From Cryobacterium flavum (lineage in GTDB: Bacteria > Actinomycetota > Actinomycetes > Actinomycetales > Microbacteriaceae): a DNA stretch of 64,000 nucleotides. This document shows positions 1-8,503 of this stretch, piece after piece; within the stretch, counting starts at the first letter, position 1, and each line of letters begins with the position of its first letter. Under the pieces are notes generated by a model. The model was not told where the DNA came from, searched no databases, and saw nothing but the letters and a program-made list of their open reading frames with translations. The stretch is taken from NCBI RefSeq assembly GCF_900103805.1, contig NZ_FNIB01000002.1, positions 62,001-126,000 on the forward strand, given 5' to 3'. Position numbers and translations under genes: made by a program.

Positions 1-971
1 GTCTCGGCATACTCGCCCGGCGTCTGCACCTCGCGCTCGATGATCCACGCGTCGAGGGCACCCGGCGTGAGCCAGCGCTCAAGGCGCTCGAAGGCATCCG
101 TTTCACCGTAGTATTCCCAGTTTCCGAGCAGCTGAACAACTCCGCCGGGCGTGAGGTGGTTGGCGGCGCCGCGCACAACAGCCTCGACCAGGGCATCACC
201 GACCATTCCGCCGTCGCGGTACTCGTAGCTCGGCACTCCCTCGGTCCGCGGGGTGATCACGAACGGCGGGTTCGAGATGATGTGGTCGAACCGCTCCCCC
301 GCCACCGGCTCGAACAGGCTGCCGAACCGAAACTCGATGTTGTCGATCTGGTTGAGCTCGGCGTTCAGCGCCGCGAGCTCGAGCGCACGCACCGAGATGT
401 CGGTCGCGACGACATGCTCGGCGTGCCGGGAAGCGTGCATGGCCTGGATTCCGCAGCCGGTGCCGATGTCGAGCGCCCGCTCAACCGCGCGCGGCATCAT
501 GAGCCCGCTCAGGGTGCGCGAGGCGCCGCCGATGCCGAGAACGTGACTTTCGCCGAGCGGATGCCCGAGCGCCAGCTCCCCCAGATCGCTCACGATCCAC
601 CAGCTGCCGGCCCCGTGCGCGTCGATGAAGCTGTACGGACGGAGGTCGACGAGCGGGCGCAGGAGCGTATCGACGGCGGCCACGAGCCCGAGTCGTTCAG
701 CCCCGCCTGCCCCGAGTGTCGGCAGCGCGGCATCGAGATCGGCACGCGGCACCGCGTCCCCGAGCAGAAACAGCCGGGCCAGCGTCGCGGCGGGTTCATT
801 CCGGCTCAGTTTGACGGCGAGCGTGGCGAGCGCCCGCTGGGCCGGAACCCGCTGGTTGCGGCGGAGGGCGGCATCCGCTTCTATGCCCCACAGTCCGGTC
901 AGGCCAGGAACCGAGAAATGAGCGGCCGCGAGGTCGGTGCGGAGGCGGGGAACGAGAGTTGCAGGAGTCAC
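1..971 (-). CDS. Class I SAM-dependent methyltransferase (3' end cut by window edge)
   Basis: The reading frame starts at GTG 969-971 and stays open to base 1, so at least 323 codons are present and the C-terminus is missing. The N-terminal ~140 residues are a non-catalytic domain of the kind found before RlmG/RsmC-type methyltransferases. A Rossmann SAM-binding core follows with the glycine-rich motif LDIGTGCGIQAMHA, an acidic strand end (VVATDIS) and the motif ISNPPFVI. The NPPF tetrad is typical of enzymes that methylate exocyclic amino groups on nucleic acid bases or glutamine side chains. The family is established by these motifs; the substrate (rRNA base or protein glutamine) is not shown here. 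The start lies 26 bp after the stop of the flavin monooxygenase on the same strand, so it may be co-transcribed with that cassette, although its role is probably unrelated. Confidence 0.85.
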   Translation of the reverse strand, partial: MTPATLVPRLRTDLAAAHFSVPGLTGLWGIEADAALRRNQRVPAQRALATLAVKLSRNEPAATLARLFLLGDAVPRADLDAALPTLGAGGAERLGLVAAVDTLLRPLVDLRPYSFIDAHGAGSWWIVSDLGELALGHPLGESHVLGIGGASRTLSGLMMPRAVERALDIGTGCGIQAMHASRHAEHVVATDISVRALELAALNAELNQIDNIEFRFGSLFEPVAGERFDHIISNPPFVITPRTEGVPSYEYRDGGMVGDALVEAVVRGAANHLTPGGVVQLLGNWEYYGETDAFERLERWLTPGALDAWIIEREVQTPGEYAE

Positions 972-997
972 GGTTCTATTCAACTCGATGCGCGCGG

Positions 998-2122
998 TCA
1001 CAACCAACGCATGGTGAACGCCCGGGCCACCAGTTCGTTGGCCGGCGGCAGCGTGAGACCGCGCACGACGGCGTTGCGAACGCCGAGTCGCAGACCGTGG
1101 GCTGGCCGGCCCATCTGCATGTTGAATCCGGCTTGCAGGGCCGCTCGCCGGGCGGCGCGGCGGCGCGTGCGGTCGTAGCGGGCCAAAACGGATGCCGCCG
1201 CTGACGGTTCGAGCAGCGCTCGCTGCACCGCCGGCGCGAGGGCCACGGCGTCGAGCCAGCCGAGGTTCATGCCCTGCCCACCGATCGGGCTGATCTGGTG
1301 CGCCGCATCGCCGATCAGCACCACGCGGCCCGTGCACATGCTCCCCGCGAGCCGCTGCTGCACGGCGAAGGCGCTGACAGCCCCGAGCGGCTGGGCAACG
1401 CTGACTCCTGTTCGGTGACGGATGAGCGCGGCGAAGTCGGCGCTGTCGGCATCCGTTGCGAGAAAATCGGTCATCGCCACCCACCGACGCCGATCGCCGG
1501 GCAGCGGAAACGACTCGACCACGCCGCCGCGCTCGAAGTAGAGCACCGCGCCGGTATCTCTCGGGTCAGGATCGGCGAAGTCACCCATGAGATACGTTTC
1601 ACCGCGGCCGAGCTGCCGCCAGGCGATGCCTGCCGCCTGACGCACGCGGCTGCGCGCGCCGTCCGCGCCGATCACGTAGCGGGTATCGATCGGGCCGGCG
1701 TCGGTCGTGAGTTTCAGGGCGTCACCGCGGTCTTGCACCCCGGACACGGTCACGCCGCTGCGATACAGGCCTGGGCGGAGTTGCTCGAACCGATCGCGCA
1801 GCAGGGCCTCCGTCTCGTATTGCGGCAGGGCGACCACGAACGGATACGCCGGCGCGACCTTCTCGAACGACATCTGCCCGAGCCGGCGCGAATCGCAGCG
1901 CACCTCTCCCGTGCGAATGCGCACGGCCCGCTCGAGCAGGGCGTCGGTGATGCCAATGGCGGCGAGGGCGGCCAGCGACGGCGGGTGAATGCCGATCGCC
2001 CGCGACCGGAGGGACGGCGTCTCGCGCTGCTCCAGCACCTCAACGTCGAGCCCGCCGACGGCGAGTACGCAGGCGAGCATGGTGCCGACCGGGCCGCCAC
2101 CCACGATGACGACGTCACGCAT
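998..2122 (-). CDS. FAD-dependent monooxygenase, SrsC-like
   Basis: A 374-residue flavoprotein hydroxylase of the p-hydroxybenzoate hydroxylase/UbiH class. The N-terminal FAD-binding motif VVIVGGGPVGT begins at about residue 4, the middle motif is IGADGARSRVR, and the second FAD-ribityl motif is VLIGDAAHQISPIGGQG followed by MNLG. I chose the ATG at 2120-2122 because it overlaps the TGA of the methyltransferase by one base (TGATG) and directly precedes the FAD motif; a longer frame upstream belongs to the methyltransferase in another phase. It is the third gene of a type III PKS / methyltransferase / monooxygenase set. In the Streptomyces griseus srs operon the equivalent enzyme hydroxylates and oxidises the alkylresorcinol ring to a quinone. 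The same role here is inferred from gene order and family, not proven. Confidence 0.85.
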   Translation of the reverse strand: MRDVVIVGGGPVGTMLACVLAVGGLDVEVLEQRETPSLRSRAIGIHPPSLAALAAIGITDALLERAVRIRTGEVRCDSRRLGQMSFEKVAPAYPFVVALPQYETEALLRDRFEQLRPGLYRSGVTVSGVQDRGDALKLTTDAGPIDTRYVIGADGARSRVRQAAGIAWRQLGRGETYLMGDFADPDPRDTGAVLYFERGGVVESFPLPGDRRRWVAMTDFLATDADSADFAALIRHRTGVSVAQPLGAVSAFAVQQRLAGSMCTGRVVLIGDAAHQISPIGGQGMNLGWLDAVALAPAVQRALLEPSAAASVLARYDRTRRRAARRAALQAGFNMQMGRPAHGLRLGVRNAVVRGLTLPPANELVARAFTMRWL

Positions 2123-2820
2123 CAGGCCGCATCCCAGCCCAGCACGAGCCGCGACGGCAGGCCGCGCGACACCGTCCACCCAGCGGGCACCGCCGCCCGC
2201 AGCTCGACGGCCGTGTAGCTGCGTTGAATCGAAGTGAGCCCGTCCGGGCGAATATAGGAATGCCGAAAGAACGGCCAGGTCGCCGCCGCGAACCCGAGGT
2301 ACGCGTAGTTGGAACGCTCCAGATCGGCGTGCAGCACGCGCACGCGAGCGAGATCCTCCGAGTCCACGAGCAGCCCCTTCAGCTCGTCCACGCTCAGATG
2401 GTGCAGCACGTGATTGGACACCACGAAGTCGAAGCGCGCGCCCTCTGCGACGAGGTCGGAGCTGAGCGCCCGGCGAAACGAGAGGCCGGCGATCTTCGGC
2501 TGGCTGGTCGCGAAGACGTGCGCACGGGCATCCGGATCGATGCCGGTCACGGTGAGCCGCAGTCCGTCGCGCACTGCCCAGCGGGCCAGCGATCGCGAGA
2601 CATCGCCACCGCCGGAGCCGACGTCGAGCAGCGTCGTTTCGGTCGTGGTGGACAGAGTCGGGCGGATGCTGCGGCGATAGATCCCCGGCCAGCCCGACAC
2701 GACCGCATTGACCACCTGAAAATTCTGGTACGTGCGCGTGAGCATGGCCGGGTCGCACAGCGGGGAATCCATGATCTCCACGGCCCCATGCGCCCGCACG
2801 CGCAGTGACGGAAGGGCCAT
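2122..2820 (-). CDS. SAM-dependent methyltransferase, SrsB-like
   Basis: A 232-residue class I methyltransferase. SAM motif I is LLDVGSGGGDVSRSLA (about residues 64-79), an acidic residue follows in TGIDPDA, and the post-motif region FDFVVSNHVLHHLS is typical of small-molecule O- or C-methyltransferases. The ATG directly abuts the TGA of the type III polyketide synthase (TGAATG), and the stop overlaps the monooxygenase start, so the three genes are almost certainly translationally coupled. In the srs operon the matching enzyme O-methylates the phenolic lipid ring. That substrate is an inference from synteny here. No membrane segment or signal peptide is visible. Confidence 0.83.
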   Translation of the reverse strand: MALPSLRVRAHGAVEIMDSPLCDPAMLTRTYQNFQVVNAVVSGWPGIYRRSIRPTLSTTTETTLLDVGSGGGDVSRSLARWAVRDGLRLTVTGIDPDARAHVFATSQPKIAGLSFRRALSSDLVAEGARFDFVVSNHVLHHLSVDELKGLLVDSEDLARVRVLHADLERSNYAYLGFAAATWPFFRHSYIRPDGLTSIQRSYTAVELRAAVPAGWTVSRGLPSRLVLGWDAA

Positions 2821-4026
2821 TCAGCCCTCGATCACGGTCATCAGGCCGGACTCCACGGTGAGACCGGGGCCGAACGCCATGGCGCAGACCCGTTCACCGT
2901 CGGCGGTGGCTGGGCCGTCGAGAATTGCCTTCATGACGAAGAGAATGGTCGCGCTGCTCATATTGCCGTTGGTGCGCAGCGTCTCACGCGAAGGCAGCAG
3001 CTGGTCGGGGCGGAGTCCGAGTTTGGCCTCGGTCTTGTCGAGAATGCTCCGACCACCGGGGTGGATCGCCCAGTGCTCGATCACCGAGCTCAGCGTGGCC
3101 GGCGGCGCGAGGGTGAGGACCGGGGCCGCGCTGGCCGCTGCATCCGCCTCACAAGGGACGGCCACGAGCTGCCGGGTGATCGACGCGTCGCGGGCAAACA
3201 GGGGCGCGAGGGCACTCTCGATGTGTTCGTCGATGATGTGCGGAACGTAGGTGCTCAGAATCATTTCGAAGCCCTCATCGCCGATTTTCCAGGCCATGTC
3301 GCCCTCACCGACCGGGGTGATGACCGTTTCGAACAGGTCGAGACCGAGGGCTTTCTCGCCGGGCAGCGGTGCCCGGGAGCTGACGATACCGGCGGCCGCG
3401 CCGTCGGAGAACAGCGAGGAGGCGACGATGGTGTCCGGGTCGCTCGAGGTGCGCAGGTGCAGCGAGCAGAGTTCGGCGCTGACCACGAGTACGACCGCAT
3501 TCGGGTCGGCCTCGACGAACTGCTTCGCGGTGCGGAGGGCAGGCATGGAGGCGTAGCAGCCCATGAATCCGAGGTGGTAGCGCTGGGTGCTGGCATTCAA
3601 GCCGAGTTCGCGCACGAGCATGTAGTCGGGGCCGGGGGCGTAGAACCCGGTGCAGGAGACTGTGACGACGTGGGTCACATCTTCCGGGCGAATGTCGGGG
3701 CAGGCGGCGAGCGCCCGGCGGCCAGCCTCGACGAAGAGTTTGGTGGCTTCCGTGATGTAGAGCTCGTTACGCACCCGGGTACTCGGCACCAGCAGAAGTT
3801 GCTGCCGCGCATCGAAGAACTGCGGATCGGCCGAATCGTTGTCGAGGGTGAGCTCGGCAATCACGGTATGTCGGGTTTCAATACCCGACACGTTGAAACT
3901 AGTGCTGACCAGCCGTTGTGCCAGTCGGCTGAGTCCGGGCTGGGCGGCGAAAATGTCGCGCACCTGCTCCTGGATCAGAATCGTCGGGGGAACTACGGTC
4001 TGGAGCGCTCTCAACGTGACGGCCAT
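2821..4026 (-). CDS. Type III polyketide synthase, SrsA/alkylresorcinol-synthase-like
   Basis: A 401-residue chalcone-synthase-fold enzyme that would condense malonyl-type extender units onto an acyl starter. The catalytic triad is intact: Cys157 in GFMGCYAS, His322 in WAIHPGGRSILD and Asn355 in TNGNMSSAT. Length matches the family (350-400). It leads a cassette with a methyltransferase and a flavin hydroxylase, the order found in srsABC of Streptomyces griseus, whose products are membrane-associated phenolic lipids. Starter length and ring-closure mode (resorcinol versus pyrone or naphthalene) cannot be read from the sequence. A 69-bp gap separates it from the PAP2 gene upstream on the same strand. 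No clear Shine-Dalgarno sequence precedes the ATG. Confidence 0.92.
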   Translation of the reverse strand: MAVTLRALQTVVPPTILIQEQVRDIFAAQPGLSRLAQRLVSTSFNVSGIETRHTVIAELTLDNDSADPQFFDARQQLLLVPSTRVRNELYITEATKLFVEAGRRALAACPDIRPEDVTHVVTVSCTGFYAPGPDYMLVRELGLNASTQRYHLGFMGCYASMPALRTAKQFVEADPNAVVLVVSAELCSLHLRTSSDPDTIVASSLFSDGAAAGIVSSRAPLPGEKALGLDLFETVITPVGEGDMAWKIGDEGFEMILSTYVPHIIDEHIESALAPLFARDASITRQLVAVPCEADAAASAAPVLTLAPPATLSSVIEHWAIHPGGRSILDKTEAKLGLRPDQLLPSRETLRTNGNMSSATILFVMKAILDGPATADGERVCAMAFGPGLTVESGLMTVIEG

Positions 4027-4095
4027 GAGTTAGTCTCGCACGTGGTTTCGATTGAGTACACCCCTCCGAGGCCGAATCTCAGGGCGTTGGCGAAT

Positions 4096-5016
4096 CTAGG
4101 GCAGTCGAGCGAACAGCCGAGTTCCACTCAGCGCGAGCAGCAGGCCGGCGGTCACGATGGCCGCAACCCCGCCCAAGTAGGCCACGATGGTGCCGAGCGT
4201 ACCGACGCGCTCGAACAGGCTGCTGTCCAGCACGAGGGTCACGATGAAGGCCACGGCGGAGATCGCCCCGCACCCGATCGACAGCCAGCGCACCACGCGA
4301 ATCGTCGACTGTCGCAGCCCGGTAAAGGCTGGCCATCGTGAGCTGGGGGCGGCAGCATCCGTTTGCGGCACGACACCTACCCGCGGCCAGGCCAGCACCG
4401 CCCCGGCGAGGCACCCCCAGAATGCGACCCAGAGCAGGGCTGCAATCACGTCGCTCGGCCGATGCCACTGGTTGGCAAGCGTGGCCACACCGGCCAGCAC
4501 GGCGAAAGCGGTGCCCCACCCGGCGACCATCGGGCGCATGCGCGGGCTCGCGACCAGAAAGACCACCAGCGCGGATGCCGCCGCCACCGTCGTATGCCCC
4601 GACGGGAATGAGTTTCCGGCGTAGCCCTCGACCGCGAGGTCGGGACGGGCCAGAATGCCATACTTCAGCAGTTGGGCCGAGGCAGTCGCCGCCGCTGCCG
4701 CGACCAGGGCAACCACGAGGGTGCGCCAGTTGCGGCGCACGAGCGCGATGACGGCGGTCAGCACCACGCCGAATGCCACGGCGATGTCCGGAACAGAGTC
4801 CAGCATCCGACCGGTGAACGAGGTAATGCTGCGACGGCCGAATTCGGCGCCGTCATAGGCAAGCTGGTCGGCTTCCTGGCCGGCGTGGCTGCGCACGAAG
4901 AACAGGTAGAGACCGATGAAGGCCACGGTGGTAAGCGCGGCCCCGGCGACGTACCCGAGCGAACCCTGCTTCAGGGAGTTTCGAGGGGACCAATTGCGCA
5001 CGGTCAAGCATGCCAC
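4096..5016 (-). CDS. PAP2-superfamily membrane phosphatase
   Basis: A roughly 306-residue integral membrane protein with about six hydrophobic helices. The three PAP2 phosphatase motifs are present: KYGILARP (K-x6-RP), FPSGHTT (PSGH) and a downstream H-x3-D pattern in NQWHRPSDV. Such proteins remove phosphate from lipid phosphates or undecaprenyl pyrophosphate at the membrane. The C-terminal third continues as extra hydrophobic segments. The GTG at 5014-5016 is the most upstream start, but no Shine-Dalgarno site precedes it; the sequence in front is a 16-bp tandem repeat. TTG and GTG codons at residues 4 and 6 are alternatives. The gene sits upstream of the type III PKS cassette on the same strand, so a link to phenolic-lipid metabolism is possible but unproven. 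Confidence 0.82.
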   Translation of the reverse strand: MACLTVRNWSPRNSLKQGSLGYVAGAALTTVAFIGLYLFFVRSHAGQEADQLAYDGAEFGRRSITSFTGRMLDSVPDIAVAFGVVLTAVIALVRRNWRTLVVALVAAAAATASAQLLKYGILARPDLAVEGYAGNSFPSGHTTVAAASALVVFLVASPRMRPMVAGWGTAFAVLAGVATLANQWHRPSDVIAALLWVAFWGCLAGAVLAWPRVGVVPQTDAAAPSSRWPAFTGLRQSTIRVVRWLSIGCGAISAVAFIVTLVLDSSLFERVGTLGTIVAYLGGVAAIVTAGLLLALSGTRLFARLP

Positions 5017-5020
5017 AGTG

Positions 5021-5076
5021 TTTCTGGGAGACGCGGTTTCTGGGAGACGCGGTTTCTGGGAGACGCGGTTTCTGGG
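5021..5076. repeat. 16-bp tandem repeat, about 3.5 copies
   Basis: The unit TTTCTGGGAGACGCGG occurs at 5021-5036, 5037-5052 and 5053-5068, followed by the first eight bases of a fourth copy. The copies are identical, suggesting recent expansion by slippage. The array starts 4 bp upstream of the predicted GTG of the PAP2 gene and ends 5 bp from the stop of the pseudogene, so it occupies the position where the PAP2 promoter or ribosome-binding site would normally lie. Because 16 is not a multiple of three, a change in copy number shifts any reading frame crossing it. Confidence 0.95.
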
Positions 5077-5081
5077 GCCCG

Positions 5082-5370
5082 CTACCGGGTAGCGAGAACG
5101 ACTTTGCCGTGCAGGTGGCCCGCCATGAGGTGGCGGTAGGCGTCCTGCACCTGATCGAGCGGGAACACCCGGTCGATCGGCAGCACGATCTCACCGTGCG
5201 CAATCAGTGTGGCCAGCGCCTCGAGGTCGTTGATGTCCGCGAACTGTCCGCCCACCTCGGTTACGCCCGCGCACCCGTACCTCACCGCGCCCGGCCTGCG
5301 GCTGCTCATCGTGCACGATGCTCAACACCTCTGGCTCACCAAATTCGTCAATGCGTACGTATCGAGCCAT
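5082..5370 (-). pseudogene. Zinc-type alcohol dehydrogenase/quinone oxidoreductase remnant with internal deletion
   Basis: Two pieces of one medium-chain dehydrogenase/reductase gene survive. The N-terminal piece starts at ATG 5368-5370 and reads MARYVRIDEFGEPEVLSIV, a typical MDR start. The C-terminal piece, read to the TAG at 5082-5084, contains LPIDRVFPLDQVQDAYRHLM and ends GKVVLATR, the usual MDR C-terminus. The two pieces are in different reading frames and meet near 5255-5275, with about 200 residues (the catalytic zinc and NAD(P)H-binding regions) missing. A full-length family member has 300-340 residues. The gene is therefore non-functional. The deletion lies beside the 16-bp tandem repeat. 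Confidence 0.85.
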
Positions 5371-5469
5371 GCCTCAGCCTAGAGGCCCGCTCGTATGTCA
5401 CCGACCGACCACGAATTGTCTCGCCCATTTACCCCAATTGCTGCACGATTGATGCGTGGCGTACACCGG

Positions 5470-5498
5470 TTGTTCAAGAACTTCTGATCGAATAGTGT
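5470..5498 (+). promoter_or_regulatory. Possible promoter of the phosphodiesterase gene
   Basis: A TTGTTC hexamer (5470-5475) and TAGTGT (5493-5498) are separated by 17 bp, fitting a sigma-70-type promoter about 60 bp upstream of the GTG start. The -35 hexamer overlaps a short inverted repeat, GTTCAAGAAC. Only the spacing and partial consensus support this. The rest of 5371-5555 shows no gene. Confidence 0.3.
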
Positions 5499-5555
5499 CT
5501 ACCACCGAGAGGGCATGCCGAAAGAGCGTGCACCCGACAAACGAATGGACGCTCT

Positions 5556-6494
5556 GTGAGCATTCGAACGGCTGAGTACCCCCGGCCGGACCACTTCCTG
5601 TTACACCTGAGCGACACCCACCTGCTGGCGGGAGGCTCAAAGCTCTATGGCAGCGTCAACGCTGAAGCCCATCTGGCCGAGCTGTTCGCCGAGGTCGAGG
5701 CATCCGGGGCCCGCCCCGAGGCCATCGTCTTCACCGGTGATCTCGCCGACAAGGGCGAACCGGGCGCCTACGAGCTGCTGCGCAAGATCGTCGAGCCGGC
5801 CGCTGCCAGGCTCGGTGCACGCGTCATCTGGGTGATGGGCAATCACGACAATCGTTCGGTTTTTCGCACCGAGTTGCTCGACCAGGCCGCGAGCGAGGCC
5901 CCGATCGACCGGTCCTATGACCTCAACGGCCTGCGCCTGATCACCCTCGACACCTCGGTCCCCGGTCACCATCACGGCGCGGTGAGCGACCAGCAGCTGC
6001 TCTGGCTCGCCGACGAGCTGCGGGTACCGGCGCCCGACGGCACGATTCTGGCCATGCACCACCCGCCGATTCCGAGCGTGCTCGACCTGGCCAACGCGGT
6101 GGAGCTGCGCGACCAAGATCGCCTCGCCAGCGTGCTCCGCGGCACTGACGTGCGCAGCATCATCGCCGGACACCTGCACTACTCGTCCATGGCCATGTTC
6201 GCCGGTATCCCCGTGTCGGTGTCGTCGGCCACCTGCTACACCCAGGATCTGAACGTTCCGGTGGGCGGCACCCTGGGTCGCGACGGCGCACGAGCCTTCA
6301 ACCTCGTGCACGTCTACCCGGGCACCGTGCTGCACTCCGTGGTGCCGCTCGGCCACTATCCAACGCTCGACTACGTCGACGCCGCCGAAAGCGCACGTCG
6401 TCTGCGCGCTTCCGGCGTCGAGATCACGCCGTCGGAGACTCTGCCTGCATTGCGTGAGCCGCCAATGACCCGACCGATCCCAGTTCTGCGATAG
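5556..6494 (+). CDS. Calcineurin-like metallophosphoesterase, CpdA (3',5'-cyclic nucleotide phosphodiesterase) family
   Basis: A 312-residue class III phosphodiesterase. The di-metal ligands are complete: D20 and H22 in LSDTHLL, GDLAD (61-65), GNHDN (95-99), a His in AMHHPPIP, and GHLHYS near residue 203. This set and length are characteristic of CpdA/Rv0805-type enzymes, which hydrolyse cAMP and other phosphodiesters. The start is GTG 5556-5558; no in-frame upstream alternative is convincing. The last 71 bp overlap the 3' end of the Stealth gene on the opposite strand. Cytoplasmic location is inferred from the absence of a signal peptide. Hydrolysis of cAMP itself is likely but untested. Confidence 0.85.
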   Translation: MSIRTAEYPRPDHFLLHLSDTHLLAGGSKLYGSVNAEAHLAELFAEVEASGARPEAIVFTGDLADKGEPGAYELLRKIVEPAAARLGARVIWVMGNHDNRSVFRTELLDQAASEAPIDRSYDLNGLRLITLDTSVPGHHHGAVSDQQLLWLADELRVPAPDGTILAMHHPPIPSVLDLANAVELRDQDRLASVLRGTDVRSIIAGHLHYSSMAMFAGIPVSVSSATCYTQDLNVPVGGTLGRDGARAFNLVHVYPGTVLHSVVPLGHYPTLDYVDAAESARRLRASGVEITPSETLPALREPPMTRPIPVLR

Positions 6495-8220
6495 TGGCAA
6501 CACTGGCCCGTTCCCACGGTGCCACGATCGGAAAGTACAGCTCCAGAAATTCGGTGACCGCAGCGCGGCGCACCTCGGTGGAAATCTCCGGGTGACTGCC
6601 GTCGTTCAGGCAGAACATGTCCTGATCGCGACGCTTGCGCAGGTGATTCATCTGGCGCAGGGCGATGCGTAGTGTCGTCTCGATGTAGAGCGAACGCACC
6701 TGAGTTTGGGCGACCGCACGACCGGTCATCAAGGCGTAATAGTGGTACAGCGAGTTGGTGACCGAGATGTCGGTCGCCGAACGAAAACGACTCGCCGCGG
6801 TGCGGCTGAAGTCCTCGGGAAATTCCTGTTCCAACTCGAGCAGCACACTCTTGCGCATGGGAGCTGGCGTGTGCTCCAGGTGCCGGGTGGTGACCTTGCC
6901 GAAGCGCCCACGCAGCAGCGCCCGGTTCACGCGAGCGGCGTTCTCGAACCCGCTGCGGGTCGGATCGTTCTCGCCGAGGCCGATCCGAGTGGCTGCCTCC
7001 ACAAACTTGGTCACCCCACCGGGTGAGAAGAACAGCTCCGGACCGACCGGGCGACCGAAGAACATGTCGTCGTTGGAGTAGAGAAAGTGCTCGGCCAGCC
7101 CGGGAATGTGGTGCAGCTGGCTTTCCACGGCGTGCGAGTTGTGAATGGGCAGCACGCTCGTGTCGACGAAGAAGTCCTCGCTGCGCATGATGGTGACGCG
7201 AGGATGCTCGGAGAGCCACTCCGGCACCGGTGAGTCAGTGGCGATGAAGATGCGGCGAATCCAGGGTGCGAACATGTATACGCTGCGCAGGGCGTACTTG
7301 AGCTCGTCGATCTGGCGAAAACGGGCGTCGGAATCGTCACCCTCCCCGATGACATAGGCCTTCATACGTTTGGCACGTTCCCGCTGAAACTCGTCGCTAG
7401 AACCGTCGACCCAGCTGAACACCAGGTCGATGTCGAAGGACACGTCGCTGGCCAGGTCGTCGAACATGTTCTGCAAGGTCAGCCAGGTGCGTCCATACAG
7501 GTCGATCGTGGTTTCGCGGGCTTCGGAGCGTGGCAGCCGGGTGCGCATGAGCGCGTTCTCGACCGGGGCGATGATTTCATCTTCGCCGAAACGCCACAGC
7601 TCGAACTGGAACGCGGTCTGGGCGCCGTAGCGCAGGCGGCCGATCGGTTCGATGCGCGGCCGGTAGACGCGAAAGACGGAGGACTTGCGCAGCGTCATGA
7701 GGGCGCCATCGGCGAGCAGAAACTGCTGGCTGACGTTGCCATCGAGCGGCTTGGCGTAGAACGGCTCGTTGGCGAATGCCGCAGTCAGGACCTTGGTGAT
7801 TTCCTTGCGCCGCTTGCGGTCGACGGCGATGACCGGACGGTTGTGGTCGCCGCGCACGAGTAGAAAGTCGATGCCGGCGTTGGTGAGGGCGTCGTACACG
7901 GCCACGAGGTCCTTGACCATGGACTCGTGCGGAGTGTAGTGACCGTTGATGAGGGCGATCTCACCCTTGCGCACGACGAGGTCGTCGCGGTCGAACCGGC
8001 GCGTACGGGCATCCGGTGTGATCAGCACCAGCTCCGGCTCGCTGCTGAGCGACAGAGTCGGGATCAGGCCGGTGTTAGTGGGTGGTTCGGGTTCACTGGA
8101 GTCGTAGCCCACGGAGTCGGGGCGAAAGGCGTCGGTGTCGAAGATGTCACCGCCGAACGAGTCGGGGTCCCCCTGCTCGCCAGTCTCCGGTTGTGCGTCC
8201 GGAATATTGCGTGTCGCCAT
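6424..8220 (-). CDS. Stealth-family sugar-phosphate transferase
   Basis: A 598-residue protein with the Stealth conserved regions in order: CR1 near residue 268 ([15 protein letters not shown]), CR2 ([19 protein letters not shown] with RIFIATDSP), CR3 with YSNDDMFFG and [11 protein letters not shown], and a short CR4 near the C-terminus (FCLNDG). Stealth proteins transfer hexose-1-phosphate from a nucleotide sugar to a glycan, building phosphate-linked capsule or cell-wall polymers. The first ~80 residues are acidic and probably disordered; residues 100-260 are a family-specific N-terminal region. A good Shine-Dalgarno (AAGGAGG) precedes the ATG. No polysaccharide cluster is adjacent, so the acceptor is unknown. 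The 3' end overlaps the phosphodiesterase gene by 71 bp. Confidence 0.88.
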   Translation of the reverse strand: MATRNIPDAQPETGEQGDPDSFGGDIFDTDAFRPDSVGYDSSEPEPPTNTGLIPTLSLSSEPELVLITPDARTRRFDRDDLVVRKGEIALINGHYTPHESMVKDLVAVYDALTNAGIDFLLVRGDHNRPVIAVDRKRRKEITKVLTAAFANEPFYAKPLDGNVSQQFLLADGALMTLRKSSVFRVYRPRIEPIGRLRYGAQTAFQFELWRFGEDEIIAPVENALMRTRLPRSEARETTIDLYGRTWLTLQNMFDDLASDVSFDIDLVFSWVDGSSDEFQRERAKRMKAYVIGEGDDSDARFRQIDELKYALRSVYMFAPWIRRIFIATDSPVPEWLSEHPRVTIMRSEDFFVDTSVLPIHNSHAVESQLHHIPGLAEHFLYSNDDMFFGRPVGPELFFSPGGVTKFVEAATRIGLGENDPTRSGFENAARVNRALLRGRFGKVTTRHLEHTPAPMRKSVLLELEQEFPEDFSRTAASRFRSATDISVTNSLYHYYALMTGRAVAQTQVRSLYIETTLRIALRQMNHLRKRRDQDMFCLNDGSHPEISTEVRRAAVTEFLELYFPIVAPWERASVATIAELGSVGSLAAHAMQAESPTA

Positions 8221-8503
8221 GGTCCTCCTTGAGAAAGTGGAGCACTCCAGCGCGACCAGCCGGGGGCTGAAACCGAGGAGTGCGGCCGAAAGTGCCGGCG
8301 TGAATGGTTCAGAGTGTTTCGCAGCGACGATCTTCTCGAGAAGTGACGAGGTTCTCGATGAGCGACTGGCGTTTGGTGAAACGCGGGGACATTTGTCTTT
8401 AGTGTACGTCGCGATGTCGGTAGTTTACTGCGGCGTCTAGCAGCCAGGGAGATGAGCCCAGGAAATGCGAAATGAGGAAGTGGGGCGAGGTTATACCCAG
8501 ATG
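8221..8503. other. Intergenic region upstream of the Stealth gene
   Basis: This 283-bp stretch has no convincing gene. It holds the Shine-Dalgarno of the Stealth gene at its left end, a perfect 12-bp palindrome CTTCTCGAGAAG at 8332-8343, and a locally A/T-richer segment around 8385-8430 that could hold the Stealth promoter on the minus strand. No terminator hairpin with a T-run was found at the end of the thioredoxin-fold gene. Confidence 0.4.
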
